DNA of 64,000 nucleotides from Crotophaga sulcirostris (GCA_013397455.1 VYZB01000240.1:922623-986622); one strand, 5' to 3'; shown: positions 1-12,364, numbered from the stretch's first letter. Translations and numbers: made by a program. Notes: a model not told the origin generated them from the sequence alone.

Positions 1-1702
1 TGCAAGGTTGGGTTTTTTCGGTGTAATCGTGATCAAGTGATGTCACAGGAGATGACAGCTTCAGCACCTCTGGTCCACAGACCACGTGGTGGGCTGGGTT
101 GCATCCGGATGGATTCCAACAGAGATTTCCTGTGAAAAGTTACAGGCTGTCAGAATGGGCTTGCAAAATGCCAGAAGGTGGGCTGTCCATCCAGAGCTAT
201 GGAGCAGCTCCTTGCTCCCAGGCTTGACAGCGTGGCTGCACAGGACCCTCTGTGGCCACCCTGGGATGAAAGATCACTGATCTGGCCACAAACCTCCAGC
301 TTGGGCAGTACTTCTTATTTATCCATCCTGAACTGCCAGCTCAGTGCTTGGCTGTGGGTATTTGCACTAAGCATCAGCCCATCAGGAGCACATCAGAGCT
401 ATCCTGGGCTCTCAGGTTGGACACAGCCACATGGCAGTGAGTGTGACAGGTCTTCAGTTTTTCCATTTCCCTTTTGCTTGAGCATCTTCTGAAAAAAAAA
501 AATCAATAATGCAATCTTTAAGAGTTCCCCAGCCCTACCTCTTTCTCCTTCATGTTTGCTCTTCACTGGAAAACAAGAAGGATTGCCTCAGCTGCTGGAT
601 TTCTCTTGCTCAAGGTGTTTGCAATAACACCTGGCATGGCTATATGTTAAATGCTGGCCCAGCTTGGGTTTCTAAAAGCCCAGCTTCTGGGAAAAGCATG
701 TAAATTTAGGCCTCATTTTGGGTCACAATCCTAATTTTCAAACTTTGATCTCTCCTTCCCATGTAATGAAAATCCATTTCTTGTCTTTGGGGAGTCTATT
801 GTAGACAGAAGAGACCGGTGTGGTTTGCATATGGATAAGAATTACTGTGAGTTGCTTTTTAAAACATTTTTTATTGATGTGCTCCTGGTCTCCTGTTTGC
901 TGGTGGGTAATTAAGTCAATTAACAAGCATCTGTTTATTTATTTCCCTCATTTATGGATATAAGCAGTTTGGGTAGCAGTTTGTAACAAGGGCCTGCTGT
1001 AGCTTGCCTGCTGATACATGAATATTCAGGAGATGGCTTGTCTCTGTCTATGGGGACCTGCCTCCTCTGCCTCGGGGAGCCCAAGCTCCAGGGTGGGCAG
1101 TGATGGGGCAGGTTGTGCCAGCATGGGGCTGGGATCTGGCCCTGGGAGCATCTGGGAGCCTGGCAGGAGCGTGGTGTGCAGATGATGGAGCACAGTCTCT
1201 GCCAGCTCCTTGCTGCATATGGGCCCATCCTGCAGAAAATGCCTGTGTCTGGTATTTGTCCTGGGTGTAGGCACCCATAAAATAAGATCCCTCCTGAAAT
1301 GCATTTTGGCAAAGCCCCTCAGACACTCTGAAAGCCCTGTTGGTGTTTTGCGTCCCTCCCACAGACCAAGGTTTCAGCATCCTTTGAGAAAATAGTCTTT
1401 GGGTCCCGTGCTTGCAGGAAAGTTTGAGGAGGTCAGAAACCAGCACCCACCTCCCCTCTTCCCGCAGAAGGATGGCCTGGTTCAACACATCACCACAGCC
1501 AGGGCACCCCTCCCCAGGCTCACGCACTTTGCTCTTGCTGGTTGGATGGGAGAGGAAGCGCCACCGGGGAAGCAGCATCTTCCTGGGAACTCGTCATCCC
1601 TGGGTTCACTCGGGGCATCCAGGCGTATCCTTGCCAAACCCAGCGTCCCACCCAGGCAGCTGGCTGGTCCTGACCTGGTGGAGGCTTCTCCCCAGAGCAC
1701 TT
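1..1702. other. Unique non-coding DNA, no gene recognised
   Basis: No family motif, splice-bounded exon or repeat is recognisable here. Open frames are short and overlap on both strands, the longest being under 180 codons and without domain signatures. A perfect 10-bp palindrome, ACCACGTGGT, lies at 81-90 (an E-box of CACGTG type). A short A-run begins near 492. The stretch reads as intergenic or intronic DNA. Confidence 0.6.
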
Positions 1703-1872
1703 CACAGTATCACAGTATTACAAGGTTGGAAACGACTTCTGAGATCATGGAGTCCAAGCTATAGCCTAACACTAACACCAACTCACCATCCAAACCATGG
1801 CACTGAGTGCCTCATCCAATCTCCTCTTAAACACCTTCAGGGTCAGCGACACCACCACCACCACTCTGGGGT
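1703..1872 (-). mobile_element. CR1: CR1 LINE 3' fragment, ATACTGTG-tail class
   Basis: Read on the minus strand this is the extreme 3' end of a CR1 non-LTR retrotransposon. The left edge carries CACAGTAT repeats, which are ATACTGTG tail units in the sense direction, next to the conserved segment that reads CCAACCTTG in sense. The minus-strand translation contains [15 protein letters not shown], matching the C-terminal end of CR1 ORF2. Homology fades after about 1870, where a run of ACC triplets replaces the expected sequence. It is severely 5'-truncated, cannot encode a reverse transcriptase and is inert. Confidence 0.9.
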
Positions 1873-2773
1873 CACCAGAGCACCCTGGACACTGTTCTCC
1901 CCAGCTCCCTTGCAAAACGAGCTCCCTACACCCAGAGCCAGAGGCTACAAACCTGGCAAGCCGCATTCCCCTGTGGAAGACATCACTTCTAGTGATGTCT
2001 TCAAAGAGTTATTTAATCACAGGGAGCACAATTAAGGAGGCCTAGGAGCAAGAGAAAAGGGATTAGCAGTATCTGGGAGGAGCATTCATCACAGCGAGCA
2101 GTTTGCAGGGGCACATCTGCTGCTGACTCCTCTCTTCCAGATGCACTGGTTTTATTGCCATGTCAGCAGGATGAATGTTTACTCCCTTTTAATGCCGTCA
2201 GGCAACTCAGATGCCAAAACTGTGTAAGGCTAAACATGCTTGTTTTCTAGAAGAGGGGGGAAATGATGCTTAGAGATGAGGGAATTGCCAGAGCAGATTA
2301 GACTGGCCTTGCATCTTCTGCTCCTGATGCCAGGCACCATCAGCAGCTCCAGAGGAGGCTGCAAGAAAGCCTGTGGCCAGCAGTTTGGGGCTACCTGCCC
2401 CCTGCACACGTACCTGGGAGAAGGGAGGGCAGAAGTCCTAGCAACCTTTTCAAAATTCCTTGGGTTCGGTAATTTAATTAGCTTAAATGAGCAATTAGCG
2501 TCGATTTAGCACTATCTATTATAGTGATATCTATTTATCACTATATTGCAGCATCCACTGGAAGGCTGAACTTTTTCTACCTGGCTCTTCAAATGAGATG
2601 GTGTCTTACAGTGAAAATCATTGAGGCTGGCAGTGCTGGGCCAGGTGTGCAACCAGGAAAAGAGCTGTTGCACACCGACAGCGGGTGAGGGAGGGCACAC
2701 GTAGGCATGTCCTTTCCAGGGTGAGAGGAGCATCGGGGCCCTGCAGAGCCCATGCTGGCTGTTTGGCCAAAGA
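1873..2773. other. Unique DNA with an AT-rich homeobox-like patch
   Basis: No gene is recognisable. From about 2468 to 2550 the sequence becomes strongly AT-rich, with ATTAG/TAATT cores that resemble homeodomain-binding sites, and it contains the perfect hairpin listed separately. The remainder is ordinary GC-moderate unique sequence. Confidence 0.5.
2520..2545. repeat. Perfect 10-bp inverted repeat, 6-nt loop
   Basis: TATAGTGATA at 2520-2529 is exactly complementary in reverse to TATCACTATA at 2536-2545, separated by six bases. The stem is AT-rich and therefore weak. It lies inside an AT-rich patch and not in a recognised transposon, so chance or a decayed element end are both possible. Confidence 0.75.
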
Positions 2774-2844
2774 ATCTCACAGTATTACAAGGTTAGAAAG
2801 GACCTCTGAGATCATTGAGTCCAACCTATAGCCTAACACTAACA
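2774..2844 (-). mobile_element. CR1: CR1 LINE terminal fragment, about 70 bp
   Basis: A very short CR1 3' end in minus orientation. It has one tail unit (CACAGTAT as written on the plus strand) followed by the conserved terminal segment, and matches the copy at 1703 closely through the phrase CCTAACACTAACA. Homology then stops abruptly. The insertion is 5'-truncated to about 70 bp, with only the 3' UTR region left and no coding potential. Confidence 0.85.
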
Positions 2845-3697
2845 ATCTCCAGGGCGACTGGAGTTGGCCAGCCCCTCCTTGTAGCTGGGACTAAACCTGC
2901 CATGTGGAGCTGGTGAATTACTGCTGCTGTTTGAAGGGTGGGCTGATCTCTGTACCACCTATGGGAAGCAAATGTAAGGAAGGGATGTGAACGGAGATAG
3001 AAGGTTCTAGCAGAAGCAACAGCTTGGCTGACTACAGACGGCCTGGAGCAAGTAGAGCACCTCTGGCATGCTCCATCGTTGTTCACAGACAGCAGGGCTT
3101 GATTTGGGGGTTTTGGGGTGTCAGAGCTAGCACAAACACAGCAAGAGCCTCCTCCCCATGAGCAATGCAGACAGAAGGTCCCCGGGAAGGCAGGACCCTG
3201 TTACCACTCATTTCAGAGCTCAGAGAAATTTGCCATCAAGTTCTGAGAAAACTCAGGTCAAAAAGTCAAATCAATCCATCCCCTATTTCAATGCAAAACA
3301 AGGTGGGAAAGATCCTGTGGGTGTGCCAGGAATGTTCATCTGTGCCTGCAGGCTGGTGGGAAGAAGGGCTTAGACCCCTTTTGCTGCTCAGCTGTCCTCT
3401 GGGATGAGCCAGCCCCTGTGGCTGAGCCACGCTGCTGGCCGAGGCTTTGCACCATCAACCTGCAAACCCCCAGCTCGAGAAGCAGCATCACTCTGCTCGT
3501 ACTACTGCCTGGGAGGAGCCTGCAGCTGCCCATCAGCACCCTGTTGTATTGATGTCCCAGGAGGGTGTCCCAGGCAGAAGAGGAGCGCAGTGATGCTGAG
3601 TTCACCGGTGCAATTCTGGGCTGAGATTCACAGCCACTCTGCTCCAACAGGAGACCCAGAAAAAGCCTCTGAACTTATTTACAGCAGAAGCCAGAGG

Positions 3698-3745
<48 letters not shown>
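3698..3745. repeat. (TAA)n microsatellite, about 16 units
   Basis: An uninterrupted TAA/ATA trinucleotide run of about 48 bp. Translated in frame it would read poly-Asn or poly-Ile, which accounts for the homopolymeric stretches in the open frames across it. Such a pure run is likely polymorphic in length. Confidence 0.97.
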
Positions 3746-4181
3746 TGGATGAAAGTTTGCCATAATTGATAGTGCCCTGGCTGCAGCCCAAATCTGCTTA
3801 ATAGACCCAATTTCCTTGTGACAATTGAGTGAAGGCACCACAAAAATTCCCATAAAGTGGCTCTGGTCGATAAATAAAGGATACCTTCAGGGCAACCCTC
3901 TCATCAGGTGCTGGTTATGGAGTCTGCCTGGCAGATGTGGTCCCGTTGGGGCAGTCCCTGCCAGCTCTTATTTTGTGTCTGGCCACACTCTGCCAGAGAG
4001 GCCAGTCTGCTGGCTGGTGGGAGCAGATGGTCTCTTTAAAATACAACCAGCAATGCCAAGGTCTCTTGCTTTTATTAGTTACCTTAGTTCACGCAGGCTG
4101 TGAACCTGCCTTCTCCACCTCCCTTTTTCCAGCAAGGGGACACGGGGACGTGGGTCTGAGCTTTGTGCATGCCCCACAGCC

Positions 4182-4320
4182 ACGCTGCGCAGAGGTCCCA
4201 CCAATGATGCTGGATGGAGGTTGAGCTCCCATGCTGTGTGGTGCTCCCAAGAACCATGCTGGGTGGAGGTCACACTGACCACGCTGCACAGAGGTCCCAA
4301 TGGCCCAATGGAGGTCCTAC
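4182..4320. repeat. Degenerate 25-bp minisatellite, five to six units
   Basis: Units begin at 4182, 4207, 4231, 4256 and 4281, each starting A(C/T)GCTG and spaced 24-25 bp, with a further partial unit after 4305. Internal positions alternate around GAGGTC and GTCCCA motifs. Units differ at many positions, so the array is old. It also creates spurious open frames on both strands. Confidence 0.7.
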
Positions 4321-6809
4321 CAGCCAGCTGGAGTTGGAGCACAGCATGACCTCCCAGCCTGTGTCAGGCTCCCTGGGGTGCCCAGAACACAAGGGGTGGC
4401 TGAAGGCAAAGCCACCCTTGGTACGGGGAAGGTTGGGTTCAGCTTCTGCCACTCACTGGGGCTGTCACTGAACCCACTGCCAGACATTGCTGATTGACAG
4501 CTGACACCCACTTTGGGACATGTTTTGGTAGCAAAGCTGGATTAGGACATTCTGCCCCCCAGATAGCATCCCATATTGGATAGGATCTGGTTTTAAAAGT
4601 TAATAATAAGCTGTTCCTTGCCCGATTTTGGGATCTGGCCTATTCCAGCATTTCGTTCTATCTGTGCACTTTGGTGGGGAAGGCTGGGGGGGACAAGGAG
4701 TTACCAACGTGACTACAGCAGCAGTGAACTGCAGCATTAGGGCAAGTGTAAACCTCTGGGACACAGAGGAGGAGGGAAATTTCTTCCACCTGCTTTGCCC
4801 CGAGAGAAACCACGCTCATAATTGCATCCTCTGGCCCCTCATTTAATTCTTTTTAAAGTCTCTGAAATACACATGTCAAGACAGCGTATTATTTTCCTGG
4901 GCAAATGAAACGATATGCTTTTCCCCATGGAAATGCTTTCTATTCTGTACCTTTTCCTTAATCCCACACAATTTGAGAGACAGCTGATTTATAGATTTTG
5001 GAGGCTTTATTTTTTCCCCGCCGCTGCCAGAAACGAAACAGATCGTGTATTAATTTAGATGAGGATAAGGTTTCTGCTGCAGACTGTCTGGGTGCAGAGC
5101 TTGCTGCACGCTGGAACGTAACGTGTTTGCTGAGCACCCCCCATCTCCCCCACGGACAGGTTTTGTTGTCAGGGAAGCTGGGAAGCTTCCCAGGCCCCAG
5201 GAGAGAAGAGGAGGGGTCCTTTTTCCTCTCTGCATGCACCCAGCTGAGAATCTTTAATAACTGTCTCCAGCTGTGCCACTGCTTATGTGGCTTTTGGATC
5301 AGAGGACACAGTGAGTGGCATCAGAGGGCTCACAAGGGATTAAAAGAATTATTATTCCCCTTCTTTTTCTTTACACATTATAAGGTAGGAGGAAGAAATG
5401 GAGGAGGCATATCATGACCACAGAAAAGGGCACTTGATCCAGATTCCAGGGAGAAGAAAGAAAAATGTGAAGTGGAATGAGTCGAGTAATTGGAACACAG
5501 GAGGATGAAAGACAAAGCAGAGCAAGCAAGGAGGTTACTTTGCAGAGGTGGGTGGTTTCAGAGTGTCTTTATAATGCAGCCCAAGTAGGGTCCCCCTCCA
5601 TAGTTGCTCTTATTACCATTAATAATTACCTCAATCTAATGCTTTCCTCTTCCAAGTCCTTTACAGGCACTTGTGTACTGCAGATGGAGCCAACAAAGAT
5701 GCGGAGAGCACTAGAGGTAGGACCAGGTAGCAATGAGCCCTCTGAAAATCACAGAGAGAAGGGAGAGGGGGAGACACACCCTGTCATCCCATCCATGCTC
5801 CCCCCGTCCCCTTGAAGTCACATCATGGAATTTACTGGAAATAAATAAATAAACAATAAAACAACAGGGTTTGGGTTGGACCTGGAAAGCTTTTTCTGCA
5901 GGGAAGGGAGATGCTGTTATTTATGTAAGACACTGTTTAGCTAACCTTCTGGGCAGGCTGTCCTGAGGTACCATCCACCCTTTACCCTTTGGGGAGGGGA
6001 CAGGGGAGGGTGGTGTCCAGTGCACCCCCTGGTTTTATTGTCTGTTTCAGCACAGCTTCCCTCAGTGTTCCCCGTGACAGATAGCTCAGAAGATGAAAAA
6101 TCCCCTGTGGTAATTTCTCTGGGACATCTTGTCCTTCCCGGAGTGTGAAACTCTCCAGGACTTGCACGTGTTTGTGGCCCCTGCCCTGCGATGGTGAAAC
6201 AGCCGCACACAGGAGGATTTCACTGACAAAGGGACTTGCTCTGGGCTCTCGTTCAACAGGGAGATGAAATAATACTCATGGAATCATCTCATTTGGCCTT
6301 TCTTTTTCTCCAGCTGTTCCTGCTTCTCCTCCAGAGATGCAGCTGCCTTTGAGAACCGCTGAATTGGAGGAGGAGAGGTTTTGGCATCTGTCTCTCCAGT
6401 GTTCCTCACACTTTCTGAGGTGGTGGGGCTGTTTTCCTGGGGAGACCTGTAACATGAGCAAGACAAACTTTGGCTGTCATGTGTGGTCATGTCTGGATTT
6501 CAGGGCAGGCTTTCCTGTATGGACAAACACAAGGCTCAATGTGAAATTTAAGAAGGTGAAAATCTGCACACTGCACATACAAGAAGATATCAAAGAGAAT
6601 GAAGCTCCAGCAGTAATTCTTGCACAACCACAGGCTTACCAGAGGATCCTCACCTTTATGGCATCTGTTCTGGCCTCCCATTTCTTGCAAGAGAGGCAGA
6701 GACCCTGCAACTGCCAGAGGTGCAGCCCAGCCAGGGCTGATGACAACAACAGGGCAACACACAGTTTTCTTAAGTTCCTCCTAGAAGTGAAAAAAAAAAG
6801 GGTTTGGGT

Positions 6810-6861
6810 CTGAAAATAAATAATTAAAATAAAACCTGAAAATAAATAATTAAAAAAAACC
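6810..6861. repeat. 26-bp AT-rich tandem duplication
   Basis: Two adjacent copies of a 26-bp unit beginning CTGAAAATAAATAATTAAAA lie at 6810-6835 and 6836-6861. They differ only near their 3' ends. This is a simple local duplication in A-rich DNA. Confidence 0.85.
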
Positions 6862-8404
6862 TAAATATGCTTGAGGCACCAGCACAACTGATTACTTCAT
6901 GTGTGCTTGGGTTTTAGGCTAGGTTAAAAGCAAACAGGGTTACAAGCCCACAGTAAACTCAGCCTGCTGCTTCCTCACCTCCTGCCACAGCTTTGGTTCA
7001 GGCACAAGTGCTACTCAAACAGCTCACGTTCCTGTGGGGAGGGTGGAAGCCTTGGCTGCTTTATAGTTTGTGGGCAAATCTGATCATAACTCGCTCCTCA
7101 TCCTGCTCTTCGGGGAGGTCTTCTCCGTGGGCTTTCTCACAAACTGGGAAAGGGAATGAAGCCAGTAACAAACAGAGGTCCTAAAGCAACCAGGAGACTC
7201 CTGGTCTCGCTCCCAGGCTGCAAGGTTCACTTCTTTGCATCTCTTTCTTCAAAAGCTTCTTGCCTTTGCTAAGAACTAACTGGAACTCTTGTATTTCAAG
7301 TGAGAAGTTTAATCTGAGCTCACCTGAGGTTGTTTCAGGCTACAGACACTTGTCTATGCCAGAATCAAATGAAGATGCTCTTGTTCACTGGCAGTTAGTC
7401 AGGAGGCAGCCTCGCAGGTAGCCTGCAAGGGTCTTGCTGGGTCCATCCTCTTGTTATAGAGAGGTTGCTCCCCTCTACATCCTCTGCTGAGGCCACATGT
7501 TTGGCAACAGGCTCAGAATTTGTTGGACCTGGGCTTTGCAAACAACTCAATATACAGCAGCCACCTTAAACCTTGCACTGCTTCCACATGTCCCAGGGAG
7601 CCAGGTCATTGTCACCTGGGTCCTCAAGTCACCTCTCCAGCCACTGTGAGACACTGCAAGTGCTCAGCCTGGAGCAGGTGTGAAACAAACCCAAAGCACC
7701 TGGTGGCAAGCTGGTCTCCCTCCCACCCTCACTCCATACCAACAGACACAGAGCCATGGGAAAAATCAGACCAGGGCAGATCCAGGGAAAAAATGAAGTG
7801 CAAGCAGGTTTGTGAGAGGCCAAGAGGCTGGTGATCCTTTTAAGAACCAGAACAAGAGACTAAGCCATTTTCTCCTTCCTATGCCCTCATTTTGAAGACT
7901 CACTCCCTGTTTTCTCAGTGCCCACAGCCATCATACCTTCTCACTCACCCAGAAGAAATGGACTTTGCCCTTAAATCAACACTACCATCGAGACTCCTCT
8001 CTCAGAGAATTTCCCCAAATAGCATAAAAATATGTTACTGCTGGAGAGGCTGCTGAGACTGGCCTGGCAAATACACTGAGTACTGACACAGCACTGTGCT
8101 TGGAAAGGAAAAGGCAGAACTGTCTGCTTCCAGGGGGAAAACAAACAGAATTTCCTCTGATATTTATGTGTTCCTCAGGAAAAAAAAAAATGATGCGGAG
8201 AACACCCAACACAGACACTTCCAGTACAGCCCTGCCCTTGCAGGGGCTCTTGTTCAGCAAGGGATGTCCTTTCTTATTTTGTACAAGTCAAGAGAATCTT
8301 TCCTGGCAGTGGGATAGTGACAAGCAGACCCATGGAGTGGTACGTGATGCCCATCTAGCCCAGTGGGGTCTCAGCATCCAGTGGGGATGCCACATGGGAA
8401 TGTC

Positions 8405-8582
8405 ATAGAATTATAGAATCGTTAAGGTTGGAAAAGACCTGTAAGATCATCAAGTCCAACAAACAACACAACACCATTTTGCCTACTGAACCATGTCCAA
8501 AGTGCCACATCTACATGGTTTTTGAATACCTCCAGGGATGGAGACTCCACCACTTCCCTGGGCAGCCTGGGCTTCCCTGCAT
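8405..8582 (-). mobile_element. CR1: CR1 LINE 3' fragment with ORF2 C-terminus
   Basis: The minus-strand sense copy ends in ATTCTATG-type tail units (ATAGAATTATAGAAT on the plus strand). Its translation includes [15 protein letters not shown], the hallmark near the C-terminus of CR1 ORF2. Homology weakens after about 8580. The copy is 5'-truncated to about 180 bp and retains no catalytic domain. Confidence 0.9.
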
Positions 8583-11327
8583 GCTCAAAAGGTCCTTCCC
8601 AATTAGATAACAGCTTAATGACAAGGGACTTAATTAGGGCCATGTTTTTAGAAGTTTTGAGGTAGCAATCCCTTACCTCTGTGCTTGTGGAAAGGCAACT
8701 CACAGCACTCCTTCACTCTTCCCCAGCTCAGAGCAGACGCTCATGCATCTCTTTGGTATTCTGTGTGCTCAAAGCTTTCGTCTTCATCTGCAAGGATGAG
8801 CTTTATGACTGGCTGTAGCTTCCAATGCTGGGTACAGCGCAGTGCTTCAGGACTAGATGGAGCTGCAGCTACCATGGGACCAGAGTGCAAAGGCATCTCC
8901 AATGGGAGATGGGGAAGGTGCAGGAGAAGCATTGCACAAAGCTGTAGAAAAGACCAGGGGAGAAAAATAGCCCATGAGAAGGGGTTTCCACATTGCTGCT
9001 GAGCCAGGCACTCGCCCCTCTTCCCCAGGGACTCACACACGTGCTTCGGGCAGTTGCATTCACTCACTGGAGCTTCAGACTTGACGACCACGTGGTCCAC
9101 AAGCCCCATGATCCAAGGATGAGAAACCAAGAACAGATGCAATAAATATCTCCTTACTGTCTCAAAAGACTGTTGAAAAACCAGACATACAAAGGCTTTC
9201 AAGTGGCTTTGATAAAAGGCTACAAACAAGCCCCTTGCCCCAAGAAGGGAATACTATTCTCTTGTTTGAGAGGCACAGATGAGAGCCCTTCCCACCTCCT
9301 GTGTCTCCTTCACAGTAGCCCCCATCACTGCTGGATAAGCTTCACTGCCTTCAAGAGTGTCCTAGCTGGGAAAAACACAGCTTCATCAGTATTTGATACA
9401 ATGGCAATGGTTTGCAGCTGAAGTGTGCCACTGACATGGTCCTTCTTCACACAAATTGTTGTAAATGGCTGAGGGATGGACCAGCCAACATGCAGGGTGA
9501 AAGAAAAAAAGTGCCCAGGACTTCTGCCTGCTCCATGTGTCCTGGAGGGGGAAGCGACACAATGGAGAGATTACAATAAGCTCATAAATCAATGGGGGGA
9601 AAGTGGGCAGCATAAACACCAAAGATCATTGAATACACAAGGAAGTGGACATATAAGCAGAGACAGAAGTTTTAATAAATATGCATTCCTGGGGAAACTC
9701 TCCTTTTGGCACCAGAAGAAGGTTTATCAGCAGAGCAGAGCCAGTTGGATGGCTGGTGCCCCATGGGCAGGACCAGCTGAGTACATGTGCAGCCACCAAG
9801 GAGAAAGGGTGGAGCCCATGTGCTGCATCCCATCACCCCAAACCTGCAACCATGCCTAGCAAAGGTTGCAGCTGAGGCAGGACACCAGCTGATGGAGACA
9901 GGGAGTGCCTGGTCTTTCCTGGGCAACCCAGCAGGATTAGCTGCCAGCACGATATGTAACCCTGTGGGAAGTGCCACGATGGGGAAGTGACTCCAGGGAC
10001 CAAACATCCTGCATCACTTGCTGGCAGTCTTGCCCAGGCTCCTCACATTGCCGGGACCTTGTTGTATGGTGTTGGCATTACTGCTCCCCTGTACCACACC
10101 TGCCTGCTCTTTCCACATCCTGGGCTTGTCCTGCACCTGGCAGCACCTCTTCTATCTCAGGGGCACCATTGCTTGGCCTGAGGAATGGGAGACCATCCCC
10201 ACTAGTCACAAGCCAAGGGTACCCTCTACACGGAGCCCATAAAAGTGCAAAGGGAAGATGGTCCCTGGGGCACTGACCCTGGGGGAAGCATGGTCAATGG
10301 CCACAAAGCAGCTTTGTCCTCAGCCCTTGGGTGGTCTTTGGCCTGGCTGTCAGAAAAGTCACTCCGAAGGGCACCCTGAGGGACATGACTTTTCTTGAAA
10401 TGCTTTAGCTCCAACAGCTTGCAACCAGGGTTTACTAAAGCTGCCCAGTGTTACTAGGCTTGACCCCACCTCTTAAGATGTGCACGTTCAGGAATGAAAC
10501 TAAGCAGAGCCAGAGTGGAGGAAGGGAATGTCAAATGTGCCAGGTCCTGCCAACCAGAGCTGCTAAGGAAGAGAGGCTGCAGGGTGAGTGTCACAGCTGG
10601 AGGAACCTGAAGACACAGAGGCTCCACTTCCATGGCTGCATGTGCAATCACCTCTTTTTGTGCCCGCTCCACAGTTCTCTCTTCACTTTGTGCTGGATTA
10701 AAATAAAAGCGGAGCCTAAAATTATTGCCCCAAACCTCCTGCCCAGCTGCAAGCTACATTTTCTGGGCCAGAAATCTCTGACAACATATTCCCTGAAGGA
10801 TGGAAGGAAGTGTTCAAATTTGATGTGGCAGCCTTTCCTTCCTTCATTACAGGCAGCACTTCCTCAGGGATGACGCCCTTATTTATGCCCTCAGCCAGAG
10901 GAAGATGCTCCAGCGCATGTGGGAACAGGCTCCAGCTCTGCAGAAGGGTCAGGACGGGCTCCATCAGGCAGTCGGTAGCAGAACGGGCATCTGACTCCAT
11001 CCTACTGCTTCCTAAATCCTTAATTCTTCAATATCACCCACCCCTCAAAAATCCCCTTGCACAGCTGGTGGAAGAGCCACACTAGATGTGGGGTGGAGCA
11101 CCTGGAGGGTGCAGGGGGCAGGGTAAACCCCAGCCCCCGGTGTCCGCAGAGGCAGCTCTGCAGTGTGCGAGAGGAGATCCCTTCCCCTGCAGCGTTCTGC
11201 TTGCATAAGCAACGTTTATGCTATTAAATTTAGAAAAGCAATAACAGCTCCTGCAATAGATGCCGCTCACGATAGCTCAGGGAACAGATAAGAATCCCAG
11301 AGATATGTCACTCCTGTTCAAAGTCTT

Positions 11328-11340
11328 GGTCACAGTGACC
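11328..11340. promoter_or_regulatory. Perfect palindromic estrogen-response-element core
   Basis: GGTCACAGTGACC is an exact inverted repeat of GGTCA with a 3-bp spacer, the known consensus core for estrogen receptor binding. Its spacer CAG is the same as in the classic vitellogenin ERE. With flanks the match to the 15-bp consensus is 14 of 15, a T replacing the first A. It lies in a repeat-free segment with no adjacent gene visible, so function is unproven. Confidence 0.45.
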
Positions 11341-11899
11341 TCCGTGGATATTTTAAAATCAAGTTGTTTTAACTCCGATTCTTTATTTGCTTATTGTTGC
11401 ACCCGCTTTTAAAAGAAACTTTCCAAGATCCTGAGCCCGGCTGGGTATCTGCTGTTCACTAGGCTTCCTTTTTTTCATTTAACAAGGCAAAGACTGGTTA
11501 ATTAAAACAAGATCTCCATCTCCCAGCTGACACATTGCCCTTGGCCCAGGCGATAGCGTTCCCCACTCTGTGCACAGAGCTCTTGCTGCAGCCGCCTGGG
11601 CGCAACGCGAGCTGAAATGGAAATGCAAAGCAGAGGCTGTGCTAACAGAGACTCACAAGTGCCCCTCAGAGCTCGCTGAATTTGGAAGCTCCCACCAAAA
11701 CAGGAAGGCAGAGTGCCAACCGCAAAAAAGAGCCCAGCAGAAGGAGAGCTCCTGCTTCTTCTCCTTCCTCCCAGGAGATGAAAAAACCAGCCCTTTGGGG
11801 GGATGTGTTTGCACCGCACAGGGATCCGGTAAAGAACAGACAAAACCAAATGAAACAGGAGTGAAACCCTTCACTGCTGCTTCCCTCTGCAGCTAACAG

Positions 11900-11955
11900 A
11901 TAAACAAATAATAATAAAAAATAATAATAATAATAATAAATAGTAAAAAAAAGAA
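11900..11955. repeat. Imperfect (TAA)n microsatellite
   Basis: An A-rich, interrupted run of AATAAT units. It is less pure than the array near 3.7 kb, with AAAAAA and TAGTAAAA interruptions, which indicates an older array. Confidence 0.85.
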
Positions 11956-12221
11956 ACAGAAACACTTTATTTCCCTTCAAACAGTGAAGCTTTGGGGTGC
12001 AGTAGGGTTCTGTAGCGCTCTCATGCTGCACCTCTAGGCCAGCCCAAGAGACAGGATCTGTGCCAGTGCATTGACATTTCTTCCAGTGAGGTCTCCATCC
12101 CCCAAGAGGAGAGGCAGCTCCAGACCTTAACCCTGTGGCACAGCCCTTGTCTTCAAGCTCCTTAAGTGTGGGTTGGAGGCAAAGCTTGCTTTTCCTCAAA
12201 CAGACTCCTTTCTTCCTGCAG

Positions 12222-12364
12222 GGCTTCTCTGATGGCAAGACCTCACCCCTCACATCTCTTGCCAGACAGGACAAGTCTGTGAGAGCACAACCAGGACCAG
12301 TTTGTCTCCTGGCTGGGGCAGAGACTAGACTGGGCAAGAGGTGGGCAGACTGGACAGTGGGCAG
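12222..12364 (+). other. Weak candidate exon (143 nt)
   Basis: A pyrimidine-rich acceptor (CTCCTTTCTTCCTGCAG) ends at 12221 and a strong donor, GCAG|GTGAGC, begins at 12365. The 143 nt between are open in the frame beginning at the first base (47 codons plus 2 nt), translating to a peptide with no recognised family. The opposite strand is also open here, which weakens a coding reading. A non-coding RNA exon or chance splice-like signals are equally possible. Confidence 0.18.

Larger units (their letters stand above)
2845..8404. other. Unique DNA, 5.5 kb, no gene recognised
   Basis: I see no exon, RNA gene or interspersed repeat that I can support. The stretch contains a (TAA)n microsatellite, a degenerate 25-bp minisatellite and a 26-bp tandem duplication, all listed separately. 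The piece around 5000-5120 is relatively CpG-containing and lacks obvious decay, so it could be a conserved non-coding element; this is impression only. Open frames on both strands overlap and have no recognisable domains. Confidence 0.5.

Noticed and set aside
60..80. Possible REST/RE1 site (TTCAGCACC)
   Set aside because: Only the left half-site matches; the right half is absent at the proper spacing.
9086..9097. GACCACGTGGTC palindrome, with a similar one at 81-90
   Set aside because: CACGTG E-boxes are frequent. No cluster or gene context makes these two notable.
11111..11120. Possible CTCF core (CAGGGGGCAG)
   Set aside because: The ten-base core fits but the preceding CCAS part does not, and such cores are common by chance.
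11666..12337. 223-codon minus-strand open frame
   Set aside because: It runs through the (TAA)n microsatellite, giving a Tyr/Phe/Leu tract, and has no family motif.
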